64,000 nt of DNA, taken from contig NZ_JRMB01000002.1 in assembly GCF_000759445.1 (NCBI RefSeq), positions 744,001 through 808,000 of the forward strand, in the 5' to 3' direction. The position numbers were made by a program, and so were the translations under genes. The notes below the pieces were generated by a model. It had not been told where the DNA came from. It was given only the letters and a program-made list of their open reading frames with translations, and did not search any database. The DNA comes from Pseudomonas lutea (GTDB lineage Bacteria > Pseudomonadota > Gammaproteobacteria > Pseudomonadales > Pseudomonadaceae). Positions 29,915 to 39,542 of this stretch are shown here, one piece after another; the first letter of the stretch is position 1; the number at the start of each line of letters is the position of its first letter.

Positions 29915-30889
29915 ATGTCCAATGCCCGCGACCTGATTGAATCGGCACAGAGCACCATCCGCCTTGAAATAGAGGCCGTGGAAGGTTTGCTCGCGCACAT
30001 CAATGCCGATTTCGTCCGCGCCTGCGACCTGATTTTGGGCAGTCAGGGCCGCGTGGTCGTGGTCGGCATGGGCAAATCAGGGCACATTGGCAAGAAGATC
30101 GCCGCGACCCTCGCCAGCACGGGCACGCCTTCTTTTTTCGTGCACCCGGCTGAGGCCAGTCACGGTGACATGGGCATGATCACCAGCGCCGACATCATCC
30201 TGGCGTTGTCCAATTCGGGCACGACGGCCGAAATCGTCACGCTGCTGCCACTGATCAAACGCCTGGGCATCAAGATGATCAGCCTCACCGGTAACCCGGA
30301 GTCGACGCTGGCCAAGGCCGCCGATGTCAATCTCAATGCACGGGTAGAAAAAGAAGCCTGCCCGCTCAATCTGGCGCCGACCTCCTCCACTACGGCGGCG
30401 CTCGTCATGGGGGATGCCCTGGCCGTCGCGCTGCTCGACGCCCGAGGCTTTACCGCTGAAGATTTCGCGTTTTCCCACCCCGGCGGGGCGCTTGGCCGCC
30501 GGCTGCTGTTGAAGGTCGAGCACGTCATGCACACTGGCGCGAACCTGCCTCAGGTGGCGCGAGGCACGCCGCTGCGTGACTCGCTGATGGAAATGACGCG
30601 CAAGGGCCTGGGCATGACGGCCATCCTCGAAAGCGACGGCCGTCTCGCCGGCATCTTCACGGACGGCGATCTGCGGCGCACGCTCGACCGCCCCATCGAC
30701 ATACGCCTGGCGACCATCGATGAGGTCATGACCGTACACGGCAAGACCGTGCGCCCGGAAATGCTTGCAGCCGAGGCGCTGAAAATCATGGAAGACAACA
30801 AGATCGGCGCACTCATTGTGGTCGACGAGAACGATCGCCCGGTTGGCGCGTTCAACCTTCAAGACCTGCTTCGTGCAGGAGTCATGTAA
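29915..30889 (+). CDS. kdsD: D-arabinose 5-phosphate isomerase KdsD
   Basis: KdsD converts ribulose 5-phosphate to arabinose 5-phosphate, the precursor of the LPS sugar Kdo. The 324-aa protein has an N-terminal SIS domain (VVVVGMGKSGHIGKKIAATLASTGTPSFFVHPAEA, and the ALSNSGTTAEI phosphate loop) and two C-terminal CBS domains (about residues 205-262 and 275-324). It opens the kdsD-kdsC-lptC-lptA-lptB run. The kdsC ATG follows the stop codon with no gap. Confidence 0.95.
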   Translation: MSNARDLIESAQSTIRLEIEAVEGLLAHINADFVRACDLILGSQGRVVVVGMGKSGHIGKKIAATLASTGTPSFFVHPAEASHGDMGMITSADIILALSNSGTTAEIVTLLPLIKRLGIKMISLTGNPESTLAKAADVNLNARVEKEACPLNLAPTSSTTAALVMGDALAVALLDARGFTAEDFAFSHPGGALGRRLLLKVEHVMHTGANLPQVARGTPLRDSLMEMTRKGLGMTAILESDGRLAGIFTDGDLRRTLDRPIDIRLATIDEVMTVHGKTVRPEMLAAEALKIMEDNKIGALIVVDENDRPVGAFNLQDLLRAGVM

Positions 30890-31423
30890 ATGAGCGCCGA
30901 TATGAACGACCTGATGCAACGCGGCAAGAACATCAAACTGGCCATCTTCGACGTCGATGGCGTGCTGACGGATGGACGGCTGTATTTCCTCGAAGACGGC
31001 AGCGAGTTCAAGACCTTCAACACCCTCGATGGGCAAGGCATCAAGATGCTCATCAATTCGGGTGTGGCGACTGCAATCATCAGTGGCCGCAAGACCCCCG
31101 TGGTAGAGCGGCGTGCAAAAAATCTTGGTATCGCTCATCTGTATCAGGGCCGCGAAGACAAGCTCGTGGTTCTGGACGAGCTTTTACAGCAACTGAATCT
31201 AAGCTACGAACAGGTCGCGTACCTGGGTGACGATCTGCCTGACCTGCCTGTGATACGCCGCGTAGGCCTGGGCATGGCTGTCGCCAACGCCGCCGGGTTT
31301 GTGCGCGAGCATGCACATGGCACCACCCGGGCACGTGGCGGCGAAGGCGCTGCCCGCGAATTCTGCGAGCTGATCCTGAACGCTCAGGGCAACCTCGAAG
31401 CGGCTCACGCCGCCTACCTATAG
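30890..31423 (+). CDS. kdsC: 3-deoxy-D-manno-octulosonate 8-phosphate phosphatase KdsC
   Basis: KdsC removes phosphate from Kdo 8-phosphate. The 177-aa HAD-superfamily protein has motif I FDVDGVLTDG, motif II AIISGRK, the conserved Lys in REDKLVVLDEL and motif IV YLGDDLPDLPVI. It has no cap domain, as is usual for tetrameric KdsC. It abuts kdsD, and lptC starts 10 nt downstream. Confidence 0.95.
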   Translation: MSADMNDLMQRGKNIKLAIFDVDGVLTDGRLYFLEDGSEFKTFNTLDGQGIKMLINSGVATAIISGRKTPVVERRAKNLGIAHLYQGREDKLVVLDELLQQLNLSYEQVAYLGDDLPDLPVIRRVGLGMAVANAAGFVREHAHGTTRARGGEGAAREFCELILNAQGNLEAAHAAYL

Positions 31424-31433
31424 AAGTGCATTT

Positions 31434-32006
31434 ATGCTGAGCAAAAAGTTTCGTACGTTTCTGCTGTTCGGTGTGCTGGCGCTGCTGCTGGCCGCGGTCG
31501 GCTACTGGAACATCAGCCCCGAGAGCTTCCTTGATCAACCCAAGGCTGCCGTGGATGAAAGCGCTGTCGACTATTACGCCACCAACGCCCACAGCATCCA
31601 GTACCTGCCCGACGGGACCATGCAATACGACATGACCGCGGACAAGGTCGAGCACCTGAAAGCCACCGACGTCACGCTGATGACTACGCCGGTGCTGCAG
31701 ATGTATCGGGGCTCAACCTTCCCGTGGCATGTGCAGAGCGTTCGCGCTGAAGTGTCGCCGGGCGGTGATCATGTCGAACTGATCGACTCGGTGCGCATCA
31801 ACCGCACCGACGAGAAGAACCGCACCACCATCATCACCAGCAGCCGCATGACTGTATTCCCTCAGAAGCAATATGCGGAAACTGCCCAACCCGTTAGAAT
31901 CGACGGTCTTGGCGGTGTAACGACCGGCACGGGTATGAAAGCGTATCTGAAAGAAAGCAGGATGAACCTGCTATCCAACGTAAGAGGACAGTATGAGGCT
32001 CGTTAA
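31434..32006 (+). CDS. lptC: LPS transport periplasmic-bridge protein LptC
   Basis: LptC is the bitopic inner-membrane part of the Lpt bridge that receives LPS from LptBFG and hands it to LptA. The 190-aa protein has one N-terminal membrane helix (TFLLFGVLALLLAAVGYW) and a periplasmic beta-jellyroll (about 45-185) with DYYATNAHSIQYLPDGTMQYDMTADKVEHL. It overlaps lptA by 14 nt. No strong Shine-Dalgarno is present, so translational coupling from kdsC is likely. Confidence 0.92.
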   Translation: MLSKKFRTFLLFGVLALLLAAVGYWNISPESFLDQPKAAVDESAVDYYATNAHSIQYLPDGTMQYDMTADKVEHLKATDVTLMTTPVLQMYRGSTFPWHVQSVRAEVSPGGDHVELIDSVRINRTDEKNRTTIITSSRMTVFPQKQYAETAQPVRIDGLGGVTTGTGMKAYLKESRMNLLSNVRGQYEAR

Positions 32007-32535
32007 AACCCTTCCTTTTTTGCTCGGCCTGGGCGCAGCACTGGGAAGCGCGAGCGCCTGGTCTCTGCCGACGGATCGCGATCAACCCATCCATATTCAG
32101 TCGGATGACGCGCAACTGGACGACAAGCAGGGCATCGCCACCTACAAGGGCAATGTCATCATTACTCAGGGCACGATGAAAATCACCGGTAACACGGTGA
32201 CCATCACCCGTACGCCACAAGGTGACGTGGACGTCTTCACGTCAGTGGGCAACCTGGCTTATTACGAGCAGAAGCCCAGCGTGGACAAGCCCATCGTTCA
32301 GGCATGGGGCGTCACCATTCAGTACTTCGCGGCCCAGAACCGCATCGTCCTGATCGACAAAGCCAAAGTGGTCAATGACGGCAACACCTCCGAAGGCGAG
32401 AAAATCGTCTACGACACCGTCAAGCAGGTCGTCAACGCTGGCCGTGCCAATGGCACCAAGGTGACTGCGCCGCGTCCGCGCATCGACATGGTCATCCAGC
32501 CGAAAAAGAAAACCGACCAGCAGAAGGCCCAGTAA
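31993..32535 (+). CDS. lptA: LPS transport periplasmic protein LptA
   Basis: LptA polymerises into the periplasmic bridge between LptC and LptD. The 180-aa precursor has a signal peptide ending ASAWS and the OstA-like domain (about 30-140) beginning [33 protein letters not shown]. The tail is Lys/Gln-rich. It starts inside the end of lptC with AGAGGACAGT before the ATG, and its stop overlaps the lptB start by one base (TAATG). Confidence 0.94.
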   Translation: MRLVKTLPFLLGLGAALGSASAWSLPTDRDQPIHIQSDDAQLDDKQGIATYKGNVIITQGTMKITGNTVTITRTPQGDVDVFTSVGNLAYYEQKPSVDKPIVQAWGVTIQYFAAQNRIVLIDKAKVVNDGNTSEGEKIVYDTVKQVVNAGRANGTKVTAPRPRIDMVIQPKKKTDQQKAQ

Positions 32536-33260
32536 TGGCGACGCTGAAAGCCCAACACCTGGCCAAGGCCTATAAAAGCCGTCAGGTCGTACGTGACGTC
32601 AGCCTGTCTATCGAGAGCGGCCAGATCGTCGGCCTGCTCGGCCCGAACGGCGCCGGCAAGACCACCTGCTTCTACATGATCGTGGGATTGGTCCAGGCCG
32701 ATCAGGGTCGCGTCCTGATCGACGACCAGGACGTCAGCCACCAGCCGATGCATGGCCGCGCACGCGCTGGCATCGGCTACCTGCCCCAGGAAGCGTCGAT
32801 CTTCCGCAAGCTCTCGGTGTCGGACAACATCATGGCGATCCTGGAGACCCGCAAGGAACTCGATCGCGCCGCCCGCCGCAAGGAGCTCGAAAGCCTGCTG
32901 CAGGAATTCCACATCACCCATATCCGCGACAACCTGGGCATGAGCCTTTCAGGCGGCGAACGTCGCCGCGTCGAAATCGCCCGCGCACTGGCCACTTCGC
33001 CAAAATTCATTCTGCTCGATGAGCCCTTTGCCGGCGTTGACCCGATCTCCGTTGGCGACATCAAGCAGATCATTCACCACCTCAAGGCTAAAGGGATCGG
33101 TGTTCTGATCACTGACCACAACGTGCGTGAAACGCTGGATATCTGCGAAACCGCCTACATCGTCAACGATGGGCAATTGATTGCCGAGGGCAACGCTGAA
33201 TCCATCCTGGCCAACCAGTTGGTCAAGGAAGTGTATCTGGGTCACGAGTTCCGGCTCTGA
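32535..33260 (+). CDS. lptB: LPS export ABC transporter ATPase LptB
   Basis: LptB drives LPS extraction by LptFG. The 241-aa ABC ATPase has Walker [17 protein letters not shown], the Q-loop at [13 protein letters not shown], the signature [15 protein letters not shown], Walker [14 protein letters not shown] and the H-loop TDHNVRETL. It is the last gene of this envelope run; rpoN follows after 185 bp with its own -10 element, and no strong terminator is visible between them. Confidence 0.97.
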   Translation: MATLKAQHLAKAYKSRQVVRDVSLSIESGQIVGLLGPNGAGKTTCFYMIVGLVQADQGRVLIDDQDVSHQPMHGRARAGIGYLPQEASIFRKLSVSDNIMAILETRKELDRAARRKELESLLQEFHITHIRDNLGMSLSGGERRRVEIARALATSPKFILLDEPFAGVDPISVGDIKQIIHHLKAKGIGVLITDHNVRETLDICETAYIVNDGQLIAEGNAESILANQLVKEVYLGHEFRL

Positions 33261-33361
33261 CCGAGTGATGACGGGGCATCGGGCGACGAGCCGCATACGC
33301 TCCGTCGCCGCCTCGCTTTTAATTGTCATCACGCTCTAGGCAAACCCTCCTGCTTCAGGCA

Positions 33362-33367
33362 TATAAT
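33362..33367 (+). promoter_or_regulatory. -10 element of a probable rpoN promoter
   Basis: A perfect TATAAT lies about 80 bp before the rpoN ATG, in the gap after lptB. The -35 region (GGCAAA-like) is weak. Confidence 0.45.
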
Positions 33368-33445
33368 TTGCTTAAGTTGGCGCCCTTGGCGCCCTGGTAG
33401 TAAATGGCGCGCAGTGCGCCGGCGAATAAGGTGTTTAGCCCTGCC

Positions 33446-34939
33446 ATGAAACCTTCGCTAGTCTTGAGAATGGGCCAGCAGCTGACGATGACCCCGCAGC
33501 TGCAACAGGCAATCCGTTTACTTCAGTTGTCGACGCTGGATCTCCAACAGGAGATTCAAGAGGCGCTGGAGTCGAACCCGATGCTGGAACGGCAAGAGGA
33601 AGGCGACGATTTCGATAACGCCGACCCTTTGGCCGATAACATAGAGCAAAAGCCCAACGCCGATGTTCAGGAGCCGACCTATCAGGAGTCGGCGCCGACT
33701 GTGGACAATCTTGAAGAAGGCGACTGGAGCGAGCGCATCCCCAACGAGCTGCCCGTCGACACTGCGTGGGAAGACGTTTATCAGACCAGCGCCAGCAGCC
33801 TGCCCAGCAACGATGACGATGAGTGGGACTTCACCACCCGCACCTCGGTTGGCGAGAGCCTGCAAAGCCACTTGCTGTGGCAGCTGAACCTGGCGCCGAT
33901 GTCGGACACCGATCGCCTGATCGCCGTGACCCTGATCGACTGCATCAACAACCAGGGCTATCTGGACGAGACACTGGAAGAGCTGCTCGACGCTTTCGAC
34001 CCTGAACTCGACATCGAGCTGGACGAGATCGAAGCGGTTTTGCATCGTATTCAGCAGTTCGAGCCTGCCGGCATTGGCGCTCGCAACCTGAGCGAATGCC
34101 TCCTGTTGCAGCTGCGACAGTTACCGGCCAAGACCCCGTGGCTGGCAGAAGCGCAGAAGCTGGTCGGTGATTACATCGATCTACTGGGCAGCCGCGATTA
34201 CTCACAGCTGATGCGCCGCATGAAGCTCAAGGAAGATGACCTGCGTCAGGTCATCGAACTGGTCCAGAGCCTCAACCCCCGCCCCGGCTCGCAGATCGAA
34301 TCCAGCGAACCTGAATATGTCGTCCCTGACGTCATCGTGCGCAAGGACAACGAGCGCTGGCTGGTGGAATTGAACCAGGAGTCCGTTCCACGCTTGCGGG
34401 TCAACCCGCAGTACGCCGGCTTTGTGCGTCGTGCCGATACCAGTGCCGACAACACCTTCATGCGCAACCAGTTGCAGGAAGCGCGCTGGTTCATCAAGAG
34501 CCTGCAAAGCCGCAACGAAACGCTGATGAAAGTGGCCACTCAAATCGTTGAACATCAGCGTGGCTTTCTGGAGTACGGCGACGAGGCGATGAAGCCGCTG
34601 GTCCTGCACGACATCGCTGAAGCGGTGGGCATGCATGAATCCACGATCTCGCGCGTGACGACGCAGAAGTTCATGCACACCCCGCGCGGAATTTACGAGC
34701 TCAAGTATTTCTTTTCCAGCCACGTCAGCACCTCGGAAGGCGGCGAGTGCTCGTCAACGGCCATTCGCGCGATCATCAAAAAACTGGTCGCCGCGGAAAA
34801 TCAGAAAAAGCCGTTGAGTGACAGCAAGATCGCTGGTTTACTGGAAGCACAAGGCATCCAAGTGGCCCGTCGCACAGTCGCCAAGTACCGCGAATCCCTG
34901 GGGATTGCGCCGTCCAGCGAACGCAAGCGACTGATGTAA
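33446..34939 (+). CDS. rpoN: RNA polymerase sigma-54 factor RpoN
   Basis: Sigma-54 directs RNA polymerase to -24/-12 promoters and needs enhancer-binding ATPases. The 497-aa protein has the glutamine-rich region I ([29 protein letters not shown]), an acidic region II (about 60-115), the core-binding domain, the helix-turn-helix [12 protein letters not shown] and the C-terminal RpoN box [10 protein letters not shown]. The ATG at 33446 matches the known N terminus; 14 upstream in-frame codons are not conserved in homologues I know. hpf, ptsN, rapZ and ptsO follow, the classic nitrogen-PTS cluster. Confidence 0.97.
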   Translation: MKPSLVLRMGQQLTMTPQLQQAIRLLQLSTLDLQQEIQEALESNPMLERQEEGDDFDNADPLADNIEQKPNADVQEPTYQESAPTVDNLEEGDWSERIPNELPVDTAWEDVYQTSASSLPSNDDDEWDFTTRTSVGESLQSHLLWQLNLAPMSDTDRLIAVTLIDCINNQGYLDETLEELLDAFDPELDIELDEIEAVLHRIQQFEPAGIGARNLSECLLLQLRQLPAKTPWLAEAQKLVGDYIDLLGSRDYSQLMRRMKLKEDDLRQVIELVQSLNPRPGSQIESSEPEYVVPDVIVRKDNERWLVELNQESVPRLRVNPQYAGFVRRADTSADNTFMRNQLQEARWFIKSLQSRNETLMKVATQIVEHQRGFLEYGDEAMKPLVLHDIAEAVGMHESTISRVTTQKFMHTPRGIYELKYFFSSHVSTSEGGECSSTAIRAIIKKLVAAENQKKPLSDSKIAGLLEAQGIQVARRTVAKYRESLGIAPSSERKRLM

Positions 34940-35014
34940 GGTCATGCGTCAAAGCGTTCCAGCGGCAGGCACTACGCCTGCCTCTTAATGCACTGGCAAC
35001 GAAGGAGAAGCTGT

Positions 35015-35323
35015 ATGCAAGTCAACATCAGTGGACACCAGCTGGAAGTGACCGAACCTCTGCGTACCTACATCGGTGAGAAGCTCGCCCGATTGGAACG
35101 CCACTTTGACAAGATAACCAACGTACAGGTCACCATGGAGGTCGAGAAGCTCAAGCAGAAAATTGAAGCCACCTTGCATGTGCCTGGCGCAGAAGTGGTT
35201 GCCAACGCTGAACACGACGACATGTACGCCGCCATTGACCTGCTTGCCGACAAGCTTGACCGCCAACTCAAAAAACATAAGGAAAAACAGCAAAGTCTGC
35301 TGCAAGGCGCGACTGCTCGCTGA
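35015..35323 (+). CDS. hpf: Ribosome hibernation promoting factor (short HPF)
   Basis: HPF binds the 30S subunit and promotes 100S ribosome dimers in stationary phase. At 102 aa it is the short form: MQVNISGHQLEVTEPLRTYIGEKLARLERHFDKI and the YAAIDLLADKLDRQLKKHKEK helix. The ATG at 35015 has AAGGAGA about 8 nt upstream. A longer frame from 34988 lacks that site. In Pseudomonas, HPF supports survival of dormant cells. Confidence 0.94.
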   Translation: MQVNISGHQLEVTEPLRTYIGEKLARLERHFDKITNVQVTMEVEKLKQKIEATLHVPGAEVVANAEHDDMYAAIDLLADKLDRQLKKHKEKQQSLLQGATAR

Positions 35324-35335
35324 TACTCCCCACCC

Positions 35336-35800
35336 ATGATCCGACTTGAAAATATCCTGACCCCTGGCCGTTCGCTCGTGAACGTGCCAGGCGGCAGCAA
35401 GAAAGCCGTACTCCAAAACATTGCCAAGATGATCGGCAGAGAAGTGCCCGATCTCGACGAAGAGGTGGTGTTTGAAAGCCTTATTGCCCGTGAGAAGCTG
35501 GGTTCGACCGGCTTTGGCAACGGCATTGCCATTCCTCACTGCCGCTTGAAGGGCTGCACCACACCCGTGAGCGCAGTTCTGCATCTCGAGAAACCCATCG
35601 ACTTCGACGCCATCGACGGCGCGCCGGTCGATCTGTTGTTTGTGCTTCTTGTGCCTGAAGCGGCGACCGACGCTCACCTCGAGCTGCTGCGTCAGATCGC
35701 CAGCATGCTTGATCGCGAAGACGTCCGTAAAAGCCTGCGCGGCGCCAAAACCAGCGAAGATTTGTATAACGTCGTCCTCGACGCCCAGAACGGTCACTGA
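35336..35800 (+). CDS. ptsN: Nitrogen-PTS enzyme IIA, PtsN
   Basis: PtsN is the terminal phosphoacceptor of the regulatory PTS-Ntr chain (PtsP-PtsO-PtsN) and controls potassium, nitrogen and carbon responses. The 154-aa EIIA-Ntr protein has the phosphorylated histidine in [11 protein letters not shown] and the [11 protein letters not shown] core. It begins 12 nt after hpf and ends 2 nt before rapZ. Confidence 0.96.
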   Translation: MIRLENILTPGRSLVNVPGGSKKAVLQNIAKMIGREVPDLDEEVVFESLIAREKLGSTGFGNGIAIPHCRLKGCTTPVSAVLHLEKPIDFDAIDGAPVDLLFVLLVPEAATDAHLELLRQIASMLDREDVRKSLRGAKTSEDLYNVVLDAQNGH

Positions 35801-35802
35801 CC

Positions 35803-36660
35803 ATGCGCATGATCATCGTCAGCGGTCGCTCCGGCTCCGGTAAGAGCACGGCTCTCGATGTCCTCGAAGACAGCGGCTTCTATTGCGTCGACAACCTCCC
35901 TGCGGGCCTGCTTCCGGAGCTTGCAGAGCGCGCGTTGATCAACACCGAGCTGGCGGAACCGCTGTTGGCGGTTTCAATCGACGCACGCAATTTGCCGAGT
36001 CACCTGACCCGATTCCCGCGCATGCTCGAAGAAGTCCGCGCGCGGCACATCCAGTGCGACGTGCTCTTTCTGGACGCGGATGAAGCCACCCTGCTCAAAC
36101 GCTTTTCCGAGACACGTCGTCGTCATCCGCTCAGCACGGCCACGCGTTCATTGGCAGAAGCCATCCGCGACGAGAAGACCTTGCTCGGCCCCATCATTGA
36201 TTTGGCTGACCTGACGGTCGACACCACCCACCTCAATCTTTATCAGCTGCGCGACATCCTTAAACTGCGGCTGCTGAACAAGCCTGAGCCGGGCACGGCG
36301 TTCCTCATCGAATCTTTCGGCTTCAAGCGTGGTATGCCCGTCGACGCTGATCTGGTCTTCGATGTGCGCTGCCTGCCCAATCCGTACTGGAAGCCCGAAC
36401 TGCGCGAGCAATCGGGCCTCGACAAGCCAGTGGCTGAATACCTGGCGGCCCAGCCGGATGTCGAAGAGATGTTTCAGGACATCTTTTCATACCTCAACAA
36501 GTGGTTGCCGCGCTTCGCCGCCAGTAACCGCGCCTACGTCACAATCGCCATTGGCTGCACGGGCGGGCACCACCGCTCCGTCTACCTGACCGAACGCCTG
36601 GGTCAGGTTCTGCAGCAATCGCTCAAGAATGTTCAGGTTCGCCACCGCGACCTAAGCTGA
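35803..36660 (+). CDS. rapZ: RNase adapter / nucleotide-binding protein RapZ
   Basis: In E. coli, RapZ directs RNase E to the small RNA GlmZ and senses glucosamine 6-phosphate. The 285-aa protein has Walker [15 protein letters not shown] at the N terminus, a second nucleotide motif in [22 protein letters not shown], and the C-terminal domain with the conserved [19 protein letters not shown]. No GlmZ is known to me in Pseudomonas, so its target here is open. It is embedded between ptsN and ptsO. Confidence 0.95.
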   Translation: MRMIIVSGRSGSGKSTALDVLEDSGFYCVDNLPAGLLPELAERALINTELAEPLLAVSIDARNLPSHLTRFPRMLEEVRARHIQCDVLFLDADEATLLKRFSETRRRHPLSTATRSLAEAIRDEKTLLGPIIDLADLTVDTTHLNLYQLRDILKLRLLNKPEPGTAFLIESFGFKRGMPVDADLVFDVRCLPNPYWKPELREQSGLDKPVAEYLAAQPDVEEMFQDIFSYLNKWLPRFAASNRAYVTIAIGCTGGHHRSVYLTERLGQVLQQSLKNVQVRHRDLS

Positions 36661-36676
36661 AAGGACCTCCATCGCG

Positions 36677-36949
36677 ATGCCCGCTCTACAAATCACCATC
36701 ATCAACAAGCTGGGTTTGCACGCCCGTGCCGCAGCCAAATTCGTGGGCGTTGCCGGCAAGTACCCATGCCAGATCAGGGTCGGCCGCACGCCAGAGTCCA
36801 TGGTCGACGGCAAAAGCATCATGGCCGTCATGATGCTCGCCGCTGGCAAGGGCACCGAGATCCACCTGGCAACTGAAGGCGAGGAGGCAGATGCTGCACT
36901 CAAAGGCCTGACGGATCTGATCAACAACAAGTTCGACGAAGGCGAATAA
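36677..36949 (+). CDS. ptsO: Nitrogen-PTS phosphocarrier NPr
   Basis: The 90-aa HPr-like protein passes phosphate from PtsP to PtsN. The active histidine lies in NKLGLHARAAAKF, and the second conserved site is the serine in VDGKSIMAVMMLAAGKGTEI. AAAGGA precedes the ATG by about 11 nt. It closes the rpoN cluster. Confidence 0.95.
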   Translation: MPALQITIINKLGLHARAAAKFVGVAGKYPCQIRVGRTPESMVDGKSIMAVMMLAAGKGTEIHLATEGEEADAALKGLTDLINNKFDEGE

Positions 36950-36993
36950 ACCTCTCCCCTGAGCAAAGCCCTCCTTCCTGCCTGAGATGATCG

Positions 36994-38523
36994 ATGCCAC
37001 TGACAGCCATGCCTCCCGACGCGCGAGGGGTCAGATCAGGGTCCGAGAAGATACTGATGCTGGGCAGCGTGGTGGCCGTGGCGGCTATTCTGGCCATCGT
37101 GGGATGGCTGCTCTTTCGCGAACTCGGCACTGCCAGCGAGGCCGCCGTGCGCTCGGCAAACAATGTCGTGCAACTGATCGACGCCGACGTGCAGCGCAAT
37201 GCCGAGCTGTACGACACCTCTCTTCAGGGCTTGATCGCTGCATGGCGCCGGCCCGACCTCATGACCATTTCCCCGGAGCTACGGCAATTGGTCCTGTTCG
37301 ATCGCGCCACGGCTGCCCCCTATAAAGGGGACCTGGTGCTGCTTGACGATACCGGCCGGATCATCGCCGATTCCACATCGCTCATACCGCGGCAAGACGA
37401 TTTTTCGGATCGTCCGGGTTTTTCCGACCTCAAGAACAGTGGCTCGCTGGCGTTGCGGGTGGACGGGCCTTTTCTTTCGCGCTGGGGTTTCAAGGACCTC
37501 TGCATCAGTTTCAGCCGCCGTCTCCCGTCTGATGATGGCAGGTTCGTCGGGGTCGCCAGCGCATCGATGCGGCTTTCCTATTTCGATCAGTTGTTCCGCA
37601 CCCTCGACATCGGGCCGACCAGCACGGTTAACCTGCTCAGTGCAGAGGGGGTATTGCTTGCGCGTCAACCGGATGACAACACCCGAACATTCATCGGCCA
37701 GAATTTCAGCATGCGGCCGAACTTCAAACGGATCCTGAAAGAGGTTAATGGCAGTTTTGCGGCAGTTTCCGAGCTGGATGGCGCGCAACGCCTTTATACC
37801 TTCTCCCGTGTGGGCGACTTGCCGTTGATTGTCGTGGTGGCCCAGTCACGGGACGATGTCTACGCCGTATGGAAACGCAATGCACTGTTGGTGACAGGCG
37901 CGACCGGCCTGCTCTGCCTCGGGATTGTGTGGCTGTCATGGTTACTCGGCCGGCAGTTGCGCCTTCGTCATAAGGCGGAGCGTGAACTGGCCGGCCTGGC
38001 CTCGACCGATGGCCTCACCGGGCTGGCGAATCGGCGCAGGCTGGATCAGGTCCTGAAGCAGGAATGGGCGCGAGGCATACGCTCGGGCAGGCCGCTGGCA
38101 TTGCTGATGATTGATGTGGACCACTTCAAGGCTTTCAACGACCGGCATGGGCATCACGGTGGCGATGTCGCACTGCGCAGCGTTGCCCAGACCCTTGCTG
38201 CGAACATTCGCAGGCCCGGGGATCTGGCGGCGCGCTATGGCGGTGAGGAATTCATGATCGTGCTCCCTGAAACGGACAAGTCCGGTGCATGCGTCATCGC
38301 CGAAAAACTGCGCCTGGCCGTCGAAGGCCTTCCGCCGTTCGCTGATGACACCGTACCTATCACCGTCAGCATCGGCGTCGCCACGCATCTGCCCGCGACC
38401 CACGACTTGCCCGAGCCGCTGTTTCACGCTGCCGACCGAGCGCTTTATCGCGCGAAGAAATATGGCAGAAATCGCGTGGAGGTCGAACCCTACGTTCATC
38501 CATACGCCGAGCGCCAGGCATAA
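36994..38523 (+). CDS. Membrane diguanylate cyclase with periplasmic Cache-type sensor
   Basis: The 509-aa protein has a membrane helix (about 20-41), a periplasmic double-Cache-like sensor domain (about 45-285), a second helix (about 293-316) and a cytoplasmic GGDEF domain (about 330-495). The catalytic loop is GGEEF (416-420), and an intact inhibitory site RPGD lies at 407-410, so it should make cyclic di-GMP and be product-inhibited. DVDHFKAFNDRHGHHGGD is the metal- and substrate-binding stretch. No ligand is known. It is separate from ptsO by 44 bp and followed by a terminator. Confidence 0.9.
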   Translation: MPLTAMPPDARGVRSGSEKILMLGSVVAVAAILAIVGWLLFRELGTASEAAVRSANNVVQLIDADVQRNAELYDTSLQGLIAAWRRPDLMTISPELRQLVLFDRATAAPYKGDLVLLDDTGRIIADSTSLIPRQDDFSDRPGFSDLKNSGSLALRVDGPFLSRWGFKDLCISFSRRLPSDDGRFVGVASASMRLSYFDQLFRTLDIGPTSTVNLLSAEGVLLARQPDDNTRTFIGQNFSMRPNFKRILKEVNGSFAAVSELDGAQRLYTFSRVGDLPLIVVVAQSRDDVYAVWKRNALLVTGATGLLCLGIVWLSWLLGRQLRLRHKAERELAGLASTDGLTGLANRRRLDQVLKQEWARGIRSGRPLALLMIDVDHFKAFNDRHGHHGGDVALRSVAQTLAANIRRPGDLAARYGGEEFMIVLPETDKSGACVIAEKLRLAVEGLPPFADDTVPITVSIGVATHLPATHDLPEPLFHAADRALYRAKKYGRNRVEVEPYVHPYAERQA

Positions 38524-38551
38524 AAAAACGCCAGACTGGCTGGCGTTTTTT
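38521..38551. terminator. Bidirectional intrinsic terminator between the GGDEF gene and the DUF2383 gene
   Basis: ACGCCAG (38528-38534) pairs with CTGGCGT (38540-38546), flanked by seven As and six Ts. Confidence 0.92.
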
Positions 38552-38565
38552 CGAGCTACTCCAAC

Positions 38566-39039
38566 TTACTTGTTGGCAGCACGAACGGTGTCACGCAGGG
38601 CTTTGACCTTGTCGTGGTTCGCCTGCACGCCCTGCAGCTGACGCTGGATCAGGGCAGTGACGTTGGCTGGCAGGTTCTTCTCGGTGGCTTCCTGTGCAGC
38701 TTTTTTGTAAGCCTTCAGGGCGTGGTCTTCACCGCTTTCGACTTCGTTGAGAACGGCTTCGTCGCTCTTACCGGTGAGGGCACTTTTCAGGTTTACCCAC
38801 AGACGGTGTGCGCCGCCAGCGACGCTCGAGGAATCTTCTGGGTCGCCGCCCAGTGCACGCACTTCGGCTTGCAGCTCGGCAACAGAGGTTTTGCAGCCGG
38901 AAGAGCGGGAAAGCAGGTAAGCCTTGATTTCCGGGTTCTTGGCGTCTTCAGCAGCAGTGTGGAAACCTTTTTCACCGTCAATGCTGGTCTCGATCAAGTC
39001 ATTCAGAACAGAGATGGCTTCTTTGTTGATATCCGACAT
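38566..39039 (-). CDS. DUF2383 (PA2169-type) ferritin-like four-helix protein
   Basis: The 157-aa protein has the DUF2383 pattern: NDLIETSIDGEKGFHTAAEDAKNPEIKAYLLSRSSGCKTSVAELQAEVRALGG and SGEDHALKAYKKAAQE, with regularly spaced Glu and His as in ferritin-like helical bundles. Members are often stress- or stationary-phase-induced in Pseudomonas; the function is not established. The ATG at 39039 has AAAGGA about 9 nt upstream; the longer open frame lacks this. Confidence 0.85.
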   Translation of the reverse strand: MSDINKEAISVLNDLIETSIDGEKGFHTAAEDAKNPEIKAYLLSRSSGCKTSVAELQAEVRALGGDPEDSSSVAGGAHRLWVNLKSALTGKSDEAVLNEVESGEDHALKAYKKAAQEATEKNLPANVTALIQRQLQGVQANHDKVKALRDTVRAANK

Positions 39040-39135
39040 TTTGCGGTTCCTTTCTGGCAGGTTTATCAAAGGTTCGATGAAGCGAAACGCTCTATACAAG
39101 GAATATTGCACTGTGCATGCCAGCTTTTCCGAAAA

Positions 39136-39155
39136 TGAAATATCCTTTTATTTCA
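39136..39155. promoter_or_regulatory. Inverted repeat TGAAATA-N6-TATTTCA
   Basis: Perfect 7-bp arms (39136-39142 and 39149-39155) lie in the A+T-rich 232-bp divergent region between the DUF2383 gene and the DUF3820 gene. It is a possible operator or, read as RNA, a weak hairpin. No assigned regulator. Confidence 0.4.
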
Positions 39156-39271
39156 GTCACTTATCCTTATCAAGCGACAGTTGCACCGCGCTTTCTGCAT
39201 GATCTGTATGTTTTCGCAATTGCAGAATGCACGTATTGTCTGGATTCACCCCAATGGATACGCGGTTTTGC

Positions 39272-39535
39272 ATGGAACCTGAAAAACTCAAACTGCTGGT
39301 CGTCCGTGAGATGCCGTTCGGCAAGTATCAGGGCCGCTTATTGGCCGACCTCCCCGGCGACTATCTGAACTGGTTTGCGCGGCAGGGATTTCCTGCAGGC
39401 GAGCTCGGCAGCTTGCTGGCACTTATGCACGAGATCGACCACAACGGACTCTCGGCATTGCTCGACCCCCTGCGTACACGTCCCCGCGAGCCCTTGCGCA
39501 GCGGCCCATCGAAAGCCCCCATACGCTTCAACTGA
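39272..39535 (+). CDS. DUF3820 family protein (putative quorum-sensing-regulated virulence factor family)
   Basis: The 87-aa protein matches the DUF3820 family: MPFGKYQGRLLADLPGDYLNWFARQGFP and LLALMHEIDHNGLSALLDPLR. The fold is small and predicted soluble; the molecular role is unknown. I chose ATG 39272 (MEPEKLKLLVV) because homologues begin MxPEKL; an ATG six codons earlier (39254) is also possible. It runs into the aminotransferase-like gene with only 7 nt between stop and start. Confidence 0.8.
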   Translation: MEPEKLKLLVVREMPFGKYQGRLLADLPGDYLNWFARQGFPAGELGSLLALMHEIDHNGLSALLDPLRTRPREPLRSGPSKAPIRFN

Positions 39536-39542
39536 ATGGCCA

